Below, piece by piece: positions 12,665 through 25,300 of a stretch of DNA of 64,000 bases (within the stretch, counting starts at the first letter, position 1; each line of letters begins with the position of its first letter). The translations under genes were made by a program, and so were the position numbers. This stretch comes from Hirundichthys speculiger (lineage: Eukaryota > Chordata > Actinopteri > Beloniformes > Exocoetidae): the NCBI GenBank assembly GCA_018398805.1, contig JAGFBZ010000936.1:744001-808000 (forward strand), in the 5' to 3' direction. The notes beneath the pieces were generated by a model that saw only the letters and a program-made list of their open reading frames with translations, had not been told where the DNA came from and did no database searches.

Positions 12665-13306
12665 TAGTGCTGGGCAATATGACGATACATATCGTGAGGA
12701 TGACAGAAAAGTGTGTATTTTCTCTTCTATCGTTTCTATCGTTTCTATTGTTTCTAACCCAATTTTATCAATTATTACAGCAAATATGTAATTAAATAAC
12801 CTGCAATGATAAATTTGATAGAATCATATCTACTTCTACAAAGTAGCCTTTTATGTTTGCACTTTTATTCATGGTTAATGCCTTAAACAGAGTTCTCTTC
12901 CACCCTGATGTTTACTTTAGACACTTTATATTGGTTTGCAAACTTTGCACTACAAGGTTACAGATTTCAGAAAGTTGAAAAATAATTTGTGTTTATTTTT
13001 TATAGCTGAACTTCAGTGCAAAAATGTGTTTTTCCTCTCAGAAACTGTTGTGCACTTTAAAAAAATGTGAAAGCTACTGTACCTCTGTACCTACCTGTTT
13101 TTGCTGCACTACAATGTATGTTTGTGACAGTTCAGCTAAATGTCCTTTCAAAATAAAGTTGAAAAGTAAGCAATGAAATTTTTGTCAAACTTTTCAGAGA
13201 ATAACTGAAAACATACTTTATTATGGTATGTCGTGATATATATGTTATCGTGATATAAAATAGTCAATATCGTGATATATGATTTTTTCCATATCGCCCA
13301 GCACTA
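12665..13306. mobile_element. Non-autonomous hAT element, 642 bp, perfect 8-bp target duplication
   Basis: Inverted termini TAGTGCTGGGCAATATG (left) and, reverse-complemented, TAGTGCTGGGCGATATG (right) bound the element. It is flanked by identical 8-bp duplications GCTCAGAC at 12,657-12,664 and 13,307-13,314, the hallmark of hAT insertion. The interior has subterminal ATATCGTGATA-type repeats and no transposase ORF, so it depends on a transposase encoded elsewhere. Confidence 0.9.
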
Positions 13307-13692
13307 GCTCAGACCATGAATGGCATTGTGATTATTTTTTCAATGAGGAAATGAAAAGTTATGAAACCAACACTGGCAGCCAAGTCAGTTCCTGGTGGTT
13401 CAACTTGTCAGGAAAAACAGAGAAAAGACTCTGATTCTGTATTGGCTGGTTTTACAGACATGGATTAGATGAGTTTGATCTTACACTGAAGAGAGCTTTC
13501 AGCTGAAAAAGGCTGCCGAGGCAAGTCTGTGAGACAAGCCTGTGAAGTGTTTGAAAGAATATCATTGTTTCTCACTGTGTTCAAGTGCAACTACTTTTGT
13601 CACATCAGCCTTGACTATCTTTCTCAAACACACTTTGTTGATCTTAATTTGATTTTATTTTCCATTTTATTTGATTCCTTGTTGTCTTTATT

Positions 13693-14086
13693 ACCTCCGC
13701 CAAGGAGTTATGTTTTTGCCGGCGTTTATCTGTCTGTCTGTGTTCAAGATAACTCAAAAAGTTATGGATGGATTTTGATGAAATTTTCAGGAGTTGTCAG
13801 AAATGTGAAAAGGAAGAACTTATTTCATTTTGGCTGTGATCCGGAAGAAATCCTGGATTCTGGATCACTTTCAATTTTTCAATAACATTGTGGTCAATGG
13901 GGCCGAAAATTTTGTTTCTCAATATCTCCGTTAATTATTGCCCAAAGCTCATTAAATTTCACTCAGGGATTAACAATGGGAACCTCTATCAAATTCAAAG
14001 GTTGATCTTGATTCTGATCCAGAACGTGGATTTAATCGCAATCAGTAAATCGCTATATGGGGGAAACTGTTGCGCTTGGCGGAGGT
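13693..14086. repeat. MITE-like repeat with inverted ACCTCCGCCAAG ends
   Basis: Perfect 12-bp inverted repeats (ACCTCCGCCAAG at 13,693-13,704 and its complement at 14,075-14,086) bound about 0.4 kb. I recognise this from fish genomes as a dispersed repeat. No target duplication is clear, and the right boundary may extend to about 14,111. The open frames inside carry no recognisable domain. Confidence 0.55.
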
Positions 14087-14810
14087 CTGTGCTCTCCAAG
14101 TGCTTTTCTAGTTCATTTTATGCCTGTAGTGCTGAAAGCTGCTGAAGTGTTGCGTTTCGTCTGCCAAATGGTTGTGAATGCAAATATAACAGCACATTTG
14201 CATTGAGGTAACTACTGACTGACGACGAGTTAGCTGATGCTTATTTTAAGACCCACAAAAGACTCAATTCGCCAAATGATCCACCCTAATAAGATGCCAA
14301 GCAGAGGAAGTGCATAAAAAATGCTATTCTATCTCTGTATCTAGGCCTCACATGTTTTCCATGCTGGATTCCCCCTTGAAGTGAAAGTGTGTCATCTAGT
14401 GCATGCAGCCAACAGCCTGAGCAGTTCTGAGTATTGGGGATTACATAAACCAAAACGACAAGCGGTGTGGAAATGGCTTCCAAACAGTGTGTGTGTGCGT
14501 GTAGCTCCTACATGGCTTCTCTTGCTCCCTGACAACTGAAGCCTAAGCATCTCCAAAGACTTGCACCATGGGGAGTCTTGTTTTGCTTTGCCATTAAAGA
14601 CACATAATGCCGTGCGAAAGACTGTAGTGCAGCATTCAAACACAGGTTCAAAATCTACGCCGACAGTGTGAACAGACTATAACAGCATACAGTGTTCCTG
14701 TTGTTCCTGTTGCTGAATTTAATATTATTTTTAAGTGTTCCTTTTGTTTTTTAGTAACTGCATTTCCCTCAAAAAAAACATAGTGTACCAAAAAGATGAA
14801 GACAAGTCAG

Positions 14811-15476
14811 CAGTATCAGATTTGGTTGAGCCATTTCTGCCCAATCGCGTTCCAAAACCCGCCCACTTCAGGAAAAAAACGCCCAATAAGTGTTTTCATA
14901 CGAAAACATTTCGTATTTGAATAAACATGGATTTAAATGCATTTACAGTATTAAACAATTAAGCCTAAATGAATAGTTATATTTTATCATAGTGCATGTC
15001 ACAGAAAATGTGCAAAAATTCACATCGTGTATCCCAGCGCCAGGCCCAAGTTAACACAGCAGCAGTAACATCAACCACGTAACACCATTTCTTATATTTT
15101 CTCCACTTCGGCATGATAGCACAGAATAGCCTACCACTTTGAGTTGAGAGAGAGCGGGCTTCTGCCTCAGACTTCTGCATCGGCGCACTAAGGTTTGTTG
15201 AGGTGACGTCACGATAGCGCGTTGTTACAGCGACTGAATAACTCACTGCGATTAAATCGTTTTTAAACTGGATGACCACAATACGAGTGAGCGAAGTATA
15301 CTGAATTTTGTATTTGTACTCTTTTAAACCATAAAATAACAGTTTGTTGTGCTGTTTTCACAATATTAAAAAAAAAACGCCAGATGTTGGTAAAAGCAGC
15401 CCAAATTGTGTATACCCGCCCAATGCATTTTTTCACCGCCAGCTGTAATCAAAAGTAGCCCAATCTGGCAACACTG
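14811..15476. mobile_element. Probable decayed hAT element
   Basis: The right end, reverse-complemented, reads CAGTGTTGCCAGATTGGGC, a familiar hAT-type terminus. The left end (CAGTATCAGATTTGG) is a degraded match, and internal TTGGGCG motifs are arranged in inverted fashion. A minus-strand ORF (15,279-14,977) contains MPKWRKYKKW, which could be the start of a BED/hAT transposase, but the rest is unrecognisable. No clear 8-bp target duplication is present. Confidence 0.5.
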
Positions 15477-18400
15477 CAGTCGAATGGTGACCAGGAAGCT
15501 TTGTCACAACGTGAAGGTTTTTGGGTTGTTTTGCATCAGAGCATGTCACGCAGTGCAAGAGGGGAACCAGGTTGTTGCATGGAGTGTCATCATTGGGCCT
15601 CAACTGTTCATTTTTTGCAGTGTGCTAAACTCGACAGACGCACTTGTTAAGACTTTTACCTTGTGAAAAACAAGTATTTTATTCCATAAGATGTATCAGA
15701 GAAGCTGTCAACACGTGCAGCTCACTCCTCTCTCATGTCTGTGCAACAGAAGCATAAACCTCATGAAACAAAGGGGACTGCAGGGCCGAGTGTCAGCACC
15801 AGAGAAAACCAAGAGACTTGACTCTGATGCAACTTTTCACCCTCTCACTCAGCAGCTGGTGACCAATCCTATCAGATATGGTTGAAAAATTTAGACACCG
15901 CCCCCCGAACCACCACCTCCACCACCACAAACACACACCCATCACTCCTTTTCTTCTCTCATTATCCTCTGAGCATCTTGATTCACGTCTCCAGCAGCCA
16001 AATGTGGGCGATAGCCTGTTTTAATCATTGTGGATGGGGATGAGTCACAGTTTAATTGACCACAATGACAAGAGAATGAGATGAAAAAAATATTTTTAGT
16101 ATGTTTTTACACCATGTGTTTACAAAGTTGATGCACATTTTAAAGATATTCATTGAACACTTCAAATAAAATACAATCTTAAATATATAACATCTCTGAT
16201 CATTTTTTTTTTTGCTCTTCCGAACTTAAACCCATAAAAATAAAAAAGGAAAACTTTGACAATAAATGTTGTATATTTTTTTTCTCCAACAAAAATATCT
16301 TTTAAAAATGTTAATTACATCCTCCACATTTATAATTAAAATCTAAGGTCACTGGAATAAGTCACACAACTTCACACACCAGGCAGTGTTGCAGTGTAAT
16401 CCAGCATTATTATTATTTGTATGTTTCCCACTTCAAAAGAAAAGAAAATGTCTCAACTCCCATTAACAATAATAGAAATGTTCCTGGTAATGTAAAACAT
16501 CATAACATGGACCGATACAATCAGCAACTTCACAGGTTAAGGTGCTCCAAAACACCCTAAGCTGAAAAAAGTTTGAACAGTATTAAAACTCTGTATCGTT
16601 TAATGCAGAGATGATCCTTAACTGTAAACGATCAAACTAAGTACTGAAATCTGTACCGCAGAAAAAATGTTTTATAATCTTGGACATTGTTAGAAAACAA
16701 GTGACAACATGGGTATAAAAAATAAAAACTAAAAAAAAAAAAAGAAAAATAATAGAAGTTATGCCTTAAATGTCTTAGCTGACACAGGTAAATCAGCACA
16801 CCGATGGATGACAGTGGGGTCTTCTTTTATGGAAAACTAGAAGAGCAAGAGGCTGTAGGTTTGTTGGGGATCATGAAGTGTCTACAAACTGTTTCATGTC
16901 AAGCATGTAGCACTTCAGAATTAAGGCCAAGATGAATCACATTTCATGTTACCCATTTTAACCTGAGTACAGATTGTAAATGAGACAGATGCATTTTCCT
17001 TCCTATTAATAACAATATTGTCCCCACTGGTCATTTGATCCGGTTCACTAAGCAACATGCTACTTATAATCCTAATATTAAGCCTACTCGAAGACTAATG
17101 GGAACTGAGGCCCAGTAATTATGTTGATATTTAAATAAGCTTGGAACTTATTTTGTCCTTCCATCCAGCTTAATACAGCGATCTCATAGTACTGCCCCCT
17201 AAACTACACAATGTACCACATCTCCGAAAGCTTGTGCATAGTGGTAAAGAAAGTATATCCGCGCTGTCTGCTTAAATTAAAGCTCATACATACAGATTCC
17301 GTCACATCCCTGCAAAAGCATCACACATCATTGAATTCTCATGTTACTGAATTCCCAGCTCGGTGCTTTAAAAACTGATCTGTTGCATTGTGAATATAAA
17401 TTATACATTCTGATTCAAAAGCAAAACCTATTTCAGCTCAGTGATTCTCCATCATCAGTTCGAGACAAAACCCTCTTGAGACTGATGGGCCAACAGCCTT
17501 TGAAAGTTAGTAAAGAGGGGCTAACCTCCATCTGCCTGTCTCAATGACTTCTCTTCTTAAACCAAACCCCTAAGACATGAGTATATACAAGCGCTCACCT
17601 GAGGAGATTTGACTGGAGTCCAGAAGGTGAAGTCCTTCACCACATACCTCTAACACTGAGAGGAAACGGAGGTGATAAAGAATTGGGAGAGAACCAGAAA
17701 ATCAATCAGGAAGCCAAATGGCATCCCAGCTCATCTCAACACTCTGGAGACGCTGACAACTGTCTGAATTTCCCTCTGCATTGCCTGAGGGACAGCCATG
17801 CAGGTGACAACGATTCCAGTCCAGACCGATCTGAGGCTGATAGTGACAGGTGAATACTGAAGCACAAATCAGTACAATCCACCAGGGTAAAATACACAGT
17901 TTCAAGGGGAAAACTCCATGCTACTCTGACATCATTAAGCGCTAATATTTCTGTGTCATCAAGTGGCAAATTATGCAAACAGTAAGATATCTATCTTGAT
18001 CCTATTATTATATTAAGTTTTTTTTTTTTTTTTTTAACATAGAAAGGCACTTTCTTTTTAAAGAGGATCCTATTGTTGTGATTTAAGCAATGGATGTGCA
18101 ACTCTCAGCTGTAACTGCATGAACTCTCACTTAAACTCAACTTAAATTGAATGTTTGTTGTAAATCTTTTAAATAAAGCAGTAAAACAAACAACCAAAAA
18201 AAAAAAAAAATACAAATGAACCCACATCAAGCAATTCCATGAAATACAGCCATGACTGAGGTCTTTTTAAACTCCACATTAATTAAAGAGGGCAATGAAT
18301 CTACACTGTTGAAATGAATAATTCCAAAAGTGATTATAACTTCTTGTAAAACCAATGTTATTATATCTCAGGAAGACTGGAAAATTACTCAATAACAAGC

Positions 18401-19235
18401 AGAACAGAGCAAGACTGATGTTTCCCCTGTTATCAGTAGATAAAGTTGAAGAGGTATTAGGTACGAGCACCATGTCCGGTGTTTTACAGGAGTCTCAAGC
18501 AGCCATTAGCTTCCTGAAAAGGTTCCTAATAAAGGACCTGATGATTTCTCCTGCTTTTTCATGATAAGAGAAGATGATGTAAGAAACCTCCACAGAAAGG
18601 AGCACTGGCCCCCTCTACAGGAGAAGACGTAAACATCAAGCAACAAACGTCATGATGGCTCTGACAAAAAATCACTGTGACACCAGCCACCAGCTCATAA
18701 AAGACTCAGTTTGTTGACAGATTTATGAAGCACTTGTTTTCTCTCAGATGGATGCTCATATTTGTGCGTCTACGCCTGTTTACAAAAAGCAAAAGGAGCA
18801 AACTTTACCTCTTTCTGAAAAGACTGAGGAGTGGATAAATGAAATGTTAAAAAAAAAAAAAAAGAAAGAAAGTCAGCAAGTATCATTGTTCAGATTATCA
18901 CAAAATCTCTAGCATCTCCTTCAGTAAAAAAAAATAAAGCATATTCCCATGTGCAGTGTGTAGAAAAAGTGCATCAAAAAACCAGAACGTCTCAGAATAA
19001 TTTCCTGTCAGCCCAGCTGCTGCACAAAATGTGCAGAGGTTTAAATTGGGAAGGGAAGCACTGAGGCATTGTCGTCTAGACCTCTCCTTGACATAGAGCA
19101 AGGAGAACACATTCAAATCCATTTTGCAATTCAATCTGCCCCACAATCCTCTTCTGGATTTGGCCCTTCAAAAAAATAAAAAATAAAAATTTTAAATCCC
19201 TCTGAAAATTTGACATATATTTTACGTTCATCTGG
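15477..19235 (-). other. Downstream of galnt12 stop; includes its 3' UTR of undetermined length
   Basis: No other gene is recognisable. galnt12 terminates at 19,236, so its 3' UTR must begin here on the minus strand. I see no AATAAA on the minus strand close to the stop. ATTAAA-type signals lie around 16,018-16,060 and an AATAAA at 15,678-15,683, so the UTR may be long or use a non-canonical signal. Several A/T homopolymers (18,018-18,037, 18,198-18,211, 18,850-18,862) interrupt the tract. Confidence 0.45.
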
Positions 19236-19373
19236 TTACGCTCTCTCCACAAAGAACCACTTTTGGTGGGGACTGTCGGAGCAGGGTTGGAGCGAGGGAG
19301 CTGGTGACCCGTTGTCTGTTTTGTCCATGGCTTGAACACACTTTTGGCTCAGAACATGGTAAAGACTCCCATC
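19236..19373 (-). CDS. galnt12: galnt12 exon 10 (end of lectin domain, stop)
   Basis: Begins after a CTTACAG acceptor and encodes 45 residues from [12 protein letters not shown] to QKWFFVERA, then TAA at 19,236-19,238. It carries the last QxW lectin repeat. Confidence 0.95.
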   Translation of the reverse strand, partial: DGSLYHVLSQKCVQAMDKTDNGSPAPSLQPCSDSPHQKWFFVERA

Positions 19374-22300
19374 CTGTAAGCAAACATTTGGAGAACATGT
19401 GTTACACAAAAACATGCTTCTCACTGCGTGCTAATCACTCTAATGGACAACAAGTAGTTTAAAACTGGATTTATGTTGCATGATTTTATTTAATTCAATT
19501 CACTTGAAAAGACACTGACACCAAAAGAGGAGCTATACTTAACTAACTGGTTTACATCTTACCTCTCGAAAGTCAAACTTCTGGTCCACGGGTACAGGCT
19601 GTCCTCGTTTCTTGCACAACTGGATAGTGAGGTAGGTGCTGACGCTGTCACCCACGACGCATCCAGCAGGTTCCCTCGTGTTGTAACAGAGCTCACCGTC
19701 CACTGAATATTCAAAAAACTGAGGGCAGAAACAAACATGCGTGGATCGGCATCAAAATCTATCATTCAAAGTGTGCAATTTAATACATAAAAAGATTGAT
19801 GAATTAAAATAATCATTTTCTCTAATTTTCATCAACATCTATTTACCTCAGTTCCTCAGTTTGAAATCGATGTCAAACTGTATTTTTGCCTTATTCTGAG
19901 TATACCAGGATGTCTTCTGAGTCACTGTCAGTAGAATCTGTATGCGCTGATGTGAGCATGAATGTATGCATATGACTCAGAAAAACAGGCAGCAAAAAAT
20001 GAGTACAGCGTTCAGAAAGCTGTCCTGTGTACGAGTGTGCTTTCATACACAGAAGCAAGTACCGCTGGTTTGTTTTTCAGTGTGGATGTGGAATATAACA
20101 CAGCATGCAAAGCACTCTCCGTAAGTCAGACAGACAGACACACCCACAGAGCCCTTTTTCTACAAAGATTACATTGGTGTGTCCACAAAGGAGTTCTGGA
20201 GTAACAATGCTCAATTTCACAATGTTTCACAGCTTACTGAAAATTGCATCGTAAACAGAATTGGGAAATATGTTCTCCCTTTGGATCAACAGCGGCAACG
20301 TATTTTGCAACCAGGGATATGGAGGTTTGTCGTGACGCACTCCCAAATCCTTCCAGTTAATGATGAAATAGCAGGATTATGGCAGCTGTTTATGACAGAG
20401 AAGGGAAGGGGTGGGGGGGTCTGTTTTAAGGTTAACACAACATGAAACGACAATAAGACGGATGGATAATAAATAAGGGACTGGAAGGGGAATGTGTTGA
20501 GGACTACAGGGAGTACCGTCTCAAGAACGGTTTCATATTAATGCTAACAAACATGTTTGGTGAGTCACGTCACCAAAAAAAAAAAAAAAAAATGAGAGCA
20601 CAGCAAAGGTACAAAGTAAAATATCTGCTTGGAATGAAACTTATGTAGCTTGAAAATTCCTCTTTGAGGACAGACACTGAACAACTTAACGCAAGAAGAC
20701 AACTGGAGTTTGCTTCTCAGATCACATGTTTGTGTTTTTTTTTCCTGCAACAGAGGATGTTATTTGTGTGGACTAAGTAGAGTAAGTAGACTAAAGCAAA
20801 CTAGCCCTGCAATCTACACGTCAAGAGTGAAACAGCGTCTTATAGAAGAATAAAGACCAGACAAACAACTAACCACACCCAAATGACAACTTACATGCAC
20901 ATTTCTCTCTAAACGTGTCAGCAGAGTGTTCTTCCATAGCAGAAAGACAACGACAAATCAAAGAGAAATCTTTCACTTGACATCTTATGGCCTACGGCAC
21001 AACTGACTCCGCCTCATAACACAAAAGACATACTGTTCTTTCACCTTGAGATACAAACTTGTATTCGTTTTCTCATTGTTCATGAAACTCCCTTCCTTGT
21101 GCATCAATTTCTCTTTTCTTGAAAATGTTGGGGTTAGTTTGTAAAGGTTTTTTTCTTAAGTCCATCAGTTCTGAAAAATCGTCTTGCTCATAGCTATCGT
21201 TATCATTGTGGGTGTAGGATCCCTCTTCGGATCTTTATTTTATTATATTAAAGCCGCCTCTGCAGACAGTTTGCTGAATGAAAGGTTAAAGTGTTATCTT
21301 GTGACATAACTTTTGATATTTGTGTTTGTGATGTTTTATTTCACCCTGATAATTAAGTTAGTGACGGCTTAAATGTGTTAAACTTGTGGACTACAAAAAG
21401 GCAGCATGCCGCAGAGACAGAGGATGAAGACTTCATCTCCCAGCATTCAGTGCCTTGAATCCGCGGGAGAATTCCCTGCTTCAAATTGGACAATATTGAT
21501 CCTACCCCATTTATTTGCATAAACGCTCATGAATATTCGGGGAGTATAAAGCCAGATCAGTCCTTTGTCCTCTCTCTTCTCACTATTCACTTACCTCTCT
21601 TGCATTCTTAAAATTTCTTCAAGCTCTCTTTGCTCTCTTCTCTTCGCCCTTCTGCAATTTCCTCTCCTTTCTTTTGAAACTTTCATTTTTATTTTCTTTG
21701 AAACTTTGGTGGCGCGGATAAAGACTCTGAAATCATTTTGGTTGCTTAATCTTATTTTTCTTAAGTTGTTTATTTTGCTTCTGCACCCTTTTTTCCAGCC
21801 CTCATTTTTACAGAAGCTTGATAGTCGTGCCGCATCGACTGTAATAGAACGATCACTGCATAATCGCAACTAACAAACGTTAGTTGTAAGTTGAGAACAA
21901 CTTTTCTTTTGTAAGCCTTTACGTCAATTTTTTTAACGTGCAATCGAGCTTTTAACTGCCGATCCCTGCCGACCAGAGTCACCAACCGGGACACCAGTCG
22001 TCTCAGCCTGCCGGACGGATTCTGAGAACCGACCCACGAAAGAAAGCGGTACGACCCGCCGAGTCACGCGCTACGTCCGGAGACTTCCAGAGAGACATCG
22101 GCTGAACACGATTCCCGGAGAAAGCCACTGCCAACTGTGCCAAACCGATGCGCCGACGACGAGTAAGCCGCCAGACTCGACCAGGGTAAGTCTGACAGAG
22201 AATAAGATTTGGTGTCTCCCAGTGTTGACTGTTCAGACCGGTCCGTGCGTCACGGACCACGTCCGGACCACACTTCCCCGTTATTCGGCAGCTAATTAGT

Positions 22301-25300
22301 TCGAGAATTGCCCCTCTTTATTAATTTGTTTACTTTGATAACAGATTAGCCATTAGCAACCCCCTCGCTACCCGCCATCTTGGTTATTATGTTTCTTTTC
22401 CTCCTTTCTTCCCTATCGTCATTTCCTGTCATGCGCTATAGCCAAATATGAAGAATTCGCGAGAGTTTTGATAAAACTTCTAAAGCAGAGGTGAAGTTGA
22501 GAACCCGCTGGGTTCAGTTTGTGTCACATAGAGTCATTTTGTGAGCAGCTGCGCGCACACGCGACGCGTGAGCTCTGCATGTCGTTTCTGGCCGCTGGCC
22601 AGAGGTGAAGTGACTTCATGCACAGTTGGGAACCTCACGGTGGGCGGAGTCAGGGCTTGACGTGACGACGTCATCGCACTGGTAACCCCCTCCGTGACGA
22701 AAGCCCTGGAAGTTTGCAGGTGGAGGAACACCACCCTCTTGTGGTTATTGTCAGAATAACCAAGCTGGTGCTAAAGGCACTATATGTAATAATTTTGTCC
22801 CAAGAAAAGACAACAGCAGATCACCTTTGATTATTGAATGACACATTCCCGTGAACATATTTTGCTTGAGCAGTCTAACGAGAACTGTATAAGGCCGACT
22901 ATCAAACAGGAGTGATAATTCGACCCATAGAGAGCTGCAGCACTGAGGAGTGACCACTAGGGGTCAGTATAGGCTACGTTGATAGTCAGAGAAGCTCAGC
23001 TAAGCCCTCAGCCAGCTAAAGGCTAACTGAAGCTAACCAGGTCGACTCATAGCTGATCAAGCTAAGTCAGGCTAAGCTAGGTGGCTAAGCTAGGAGGCTA
23101 GGTGCTAACGTGAGCTAGCTCAGCTGTTTTGTAGTTCATTAAGCTAGGAGGCTAAGTGCTTACTCAGCCATTGGTAGCTAGTTAAGCTAGGTTAAGCTAG
23201 GCTAAGTAGCTAGGCTAGGAGGCTAAATGCTAACCGAAGCTAACTAGACTATTTTGTGACTAATCGAGCCAGGAGGCTAAGCTTGTGAAGCTAGGCTAGG
23301 CTAGGCTAAGTAGCTAGGCTAGGAGGCTAAATGCTAACCGAAGCTAACTAGGCTATTTTGTGACTAATCGAGCCAAGAAGCTAAGCTAGTGAAGCTAGGT
23401 TAGGCTAGGCTAGGTAGCTAGGCTAGTAGGCTAAGTGCTAACCAAGGCTAACTAGGCTGTTTTGTGGCTCAGGAAGTCAGGAAGCTAATGCTAGCAAGGT
23501 TAGGTTAGGCTAGGCTAGGTAGCTAGGCTAGGACGCTAAGCGCTAACTGAAGCTAGGTAGATTGGTTTCCAAATTCAAGACAAACTAAGTGGAACAGATT
23601 AGGCTAAGCCAGAACCAACGTTTGGCAAGCTAGGTGGCACGAAGCTAAAGAAGTTAAGGAAACTGCCAACAAAGCTCAGACAAAGGAGAAAATGGCAGAT
23701 GCAGACCCTTCTGACGGTTCTAGCCACGGAACAATCTTTGATAACCTGGAATTAGCTGTAACCGAACTTACGGGGAAGCTAAATCCTGGCTATCAAGAAC
23801 ACATTGAGTGATTAACCACCACCGAAATCGACTCAAAACTGTCAGACCTAATAGCGGAGGCACTCACCGACCCTCCGAAAGATAAAGCTCTGACCAAAAT
23901 GTTAGGTAGCATGACGATTTTGCTAACTTCCCAATTTCTAACAGCACAAGCTCTGCTAGGAAAGGCACGTAGCTCACTCGAGTCACGTTCGCATAAAATA
24001 ACCCAATCGCAGAAAACCCACGCTTTTCTTGAAACCCAAGTGGAACAGTACAAGTCCAAGCTTGAGGAAACAAACGCTCAGATGGCCCAGCTCGTAGCCG
24101 AGCGGGATGAGGCCAGAAAGAAAACGGACGAGTGCGAAGCCACTATTACAACCTTAGAAATCGAGAAAAACAAACGCGATCAGACAATCGTCACTCAAAG
24201 CGCCTTCCTTAAGGACATGGATGAAGCGTGTAAAGCGTCCCATCGGGAACTCAAAGAAGTCCGACGGATAGCTGCAACTACGCAGGAAGAGAGCTGCACT
24301 TACAGTAAGCAACTCGACGCCAAACAGGAACAGGTTCTACTGTTGCAGGCGCAGCTCGCTCAAACTCAGCGTGGGCTCACAGAAGCCCATCGCCAAAATA
24401 CCGGCTTAGCTGAAGACTTAGAGACGGCTAGAAAAGAGCTGAGGAGGTCCCTCACAGCCAGAACGGCTGGAACACCTCCGCCCTTTTCTATCGAACTAAA
24501 GGCTGATCCTCACGTACCAGGAGCTGGTAGTGAACCTCCTTCACCGCCACTCATGTCACCATTCGCGAACCCGTATCAACCTCGTGAGTCAAACCTAGAC
24601 ACGATGCGTCGAGGGCAGTCGCCCTCCCCAGCAGTTCAACAGGTTCCCCGGGGCCTCCCCGACAGGGAATTAGAAAGGCTAGCCCGACACATACCAAAGT
24701 TTGAACCCGTTCCTGGAGCGATAAATGACACTCGTGCATACTTGGAAGACCTCAGGTTCTACCTGCAAAGGTTCCCTGATGCCTCGACCCAGGACAAAAT
24801 TTATCTGATTAAGTTGACGGCAAATCGTGAAGTCAGCCGATTTGTTGATCGCCAACCTGAAACCGTTAAAGGAGATTTCGACAGGTTGTGCCAAACTTTG
24901 GAGAGAGAGTTCTCCGACAGTGCATCTCAATGTGGTCTGACAGCAGCGCTTACGGTCAAACAGGGTCGACAAGAGCCTCCCCAACAGTACTATTATAGAC
25001 TACTTGAAGCCTATTTTGGTACTCGTAACGAGCCTGGGATGGAGGAAGAGCAGAACTTCAAGTCTCTCTTCGTTCAAAATCTCCATCCCGCTAGGAGCCA
25101 CCATCTCGGGGTCATGGCAAACCCTCGCTCTTCCAGCATTGCACAGCTACGAGAGCTAGCTGGCCTGGGTTTCCAGAGGCAGAAACAGTCGCGTGCCAAG
25201 CCCCCTGACCACGCCGTATTCGCAATAAGTGCAGAGCCCCTGTCCATGGAGCTCGAAGAGGCCACCAGACCTAAAGCGTCTCGATCGACCCCTACTCCTA

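Noticed and set aside
22463..22560. Primer-binding site after the first repeat
   Set aside because: No TGG-starting 18-mer that I can match to a tRNA 3' end lies within the expected few bases, so none is annotated.
22975..23627. CRISPR array
   Set aside because: The units are contiguous tandem repeats with no unique spacers, in a vertebrate genome.
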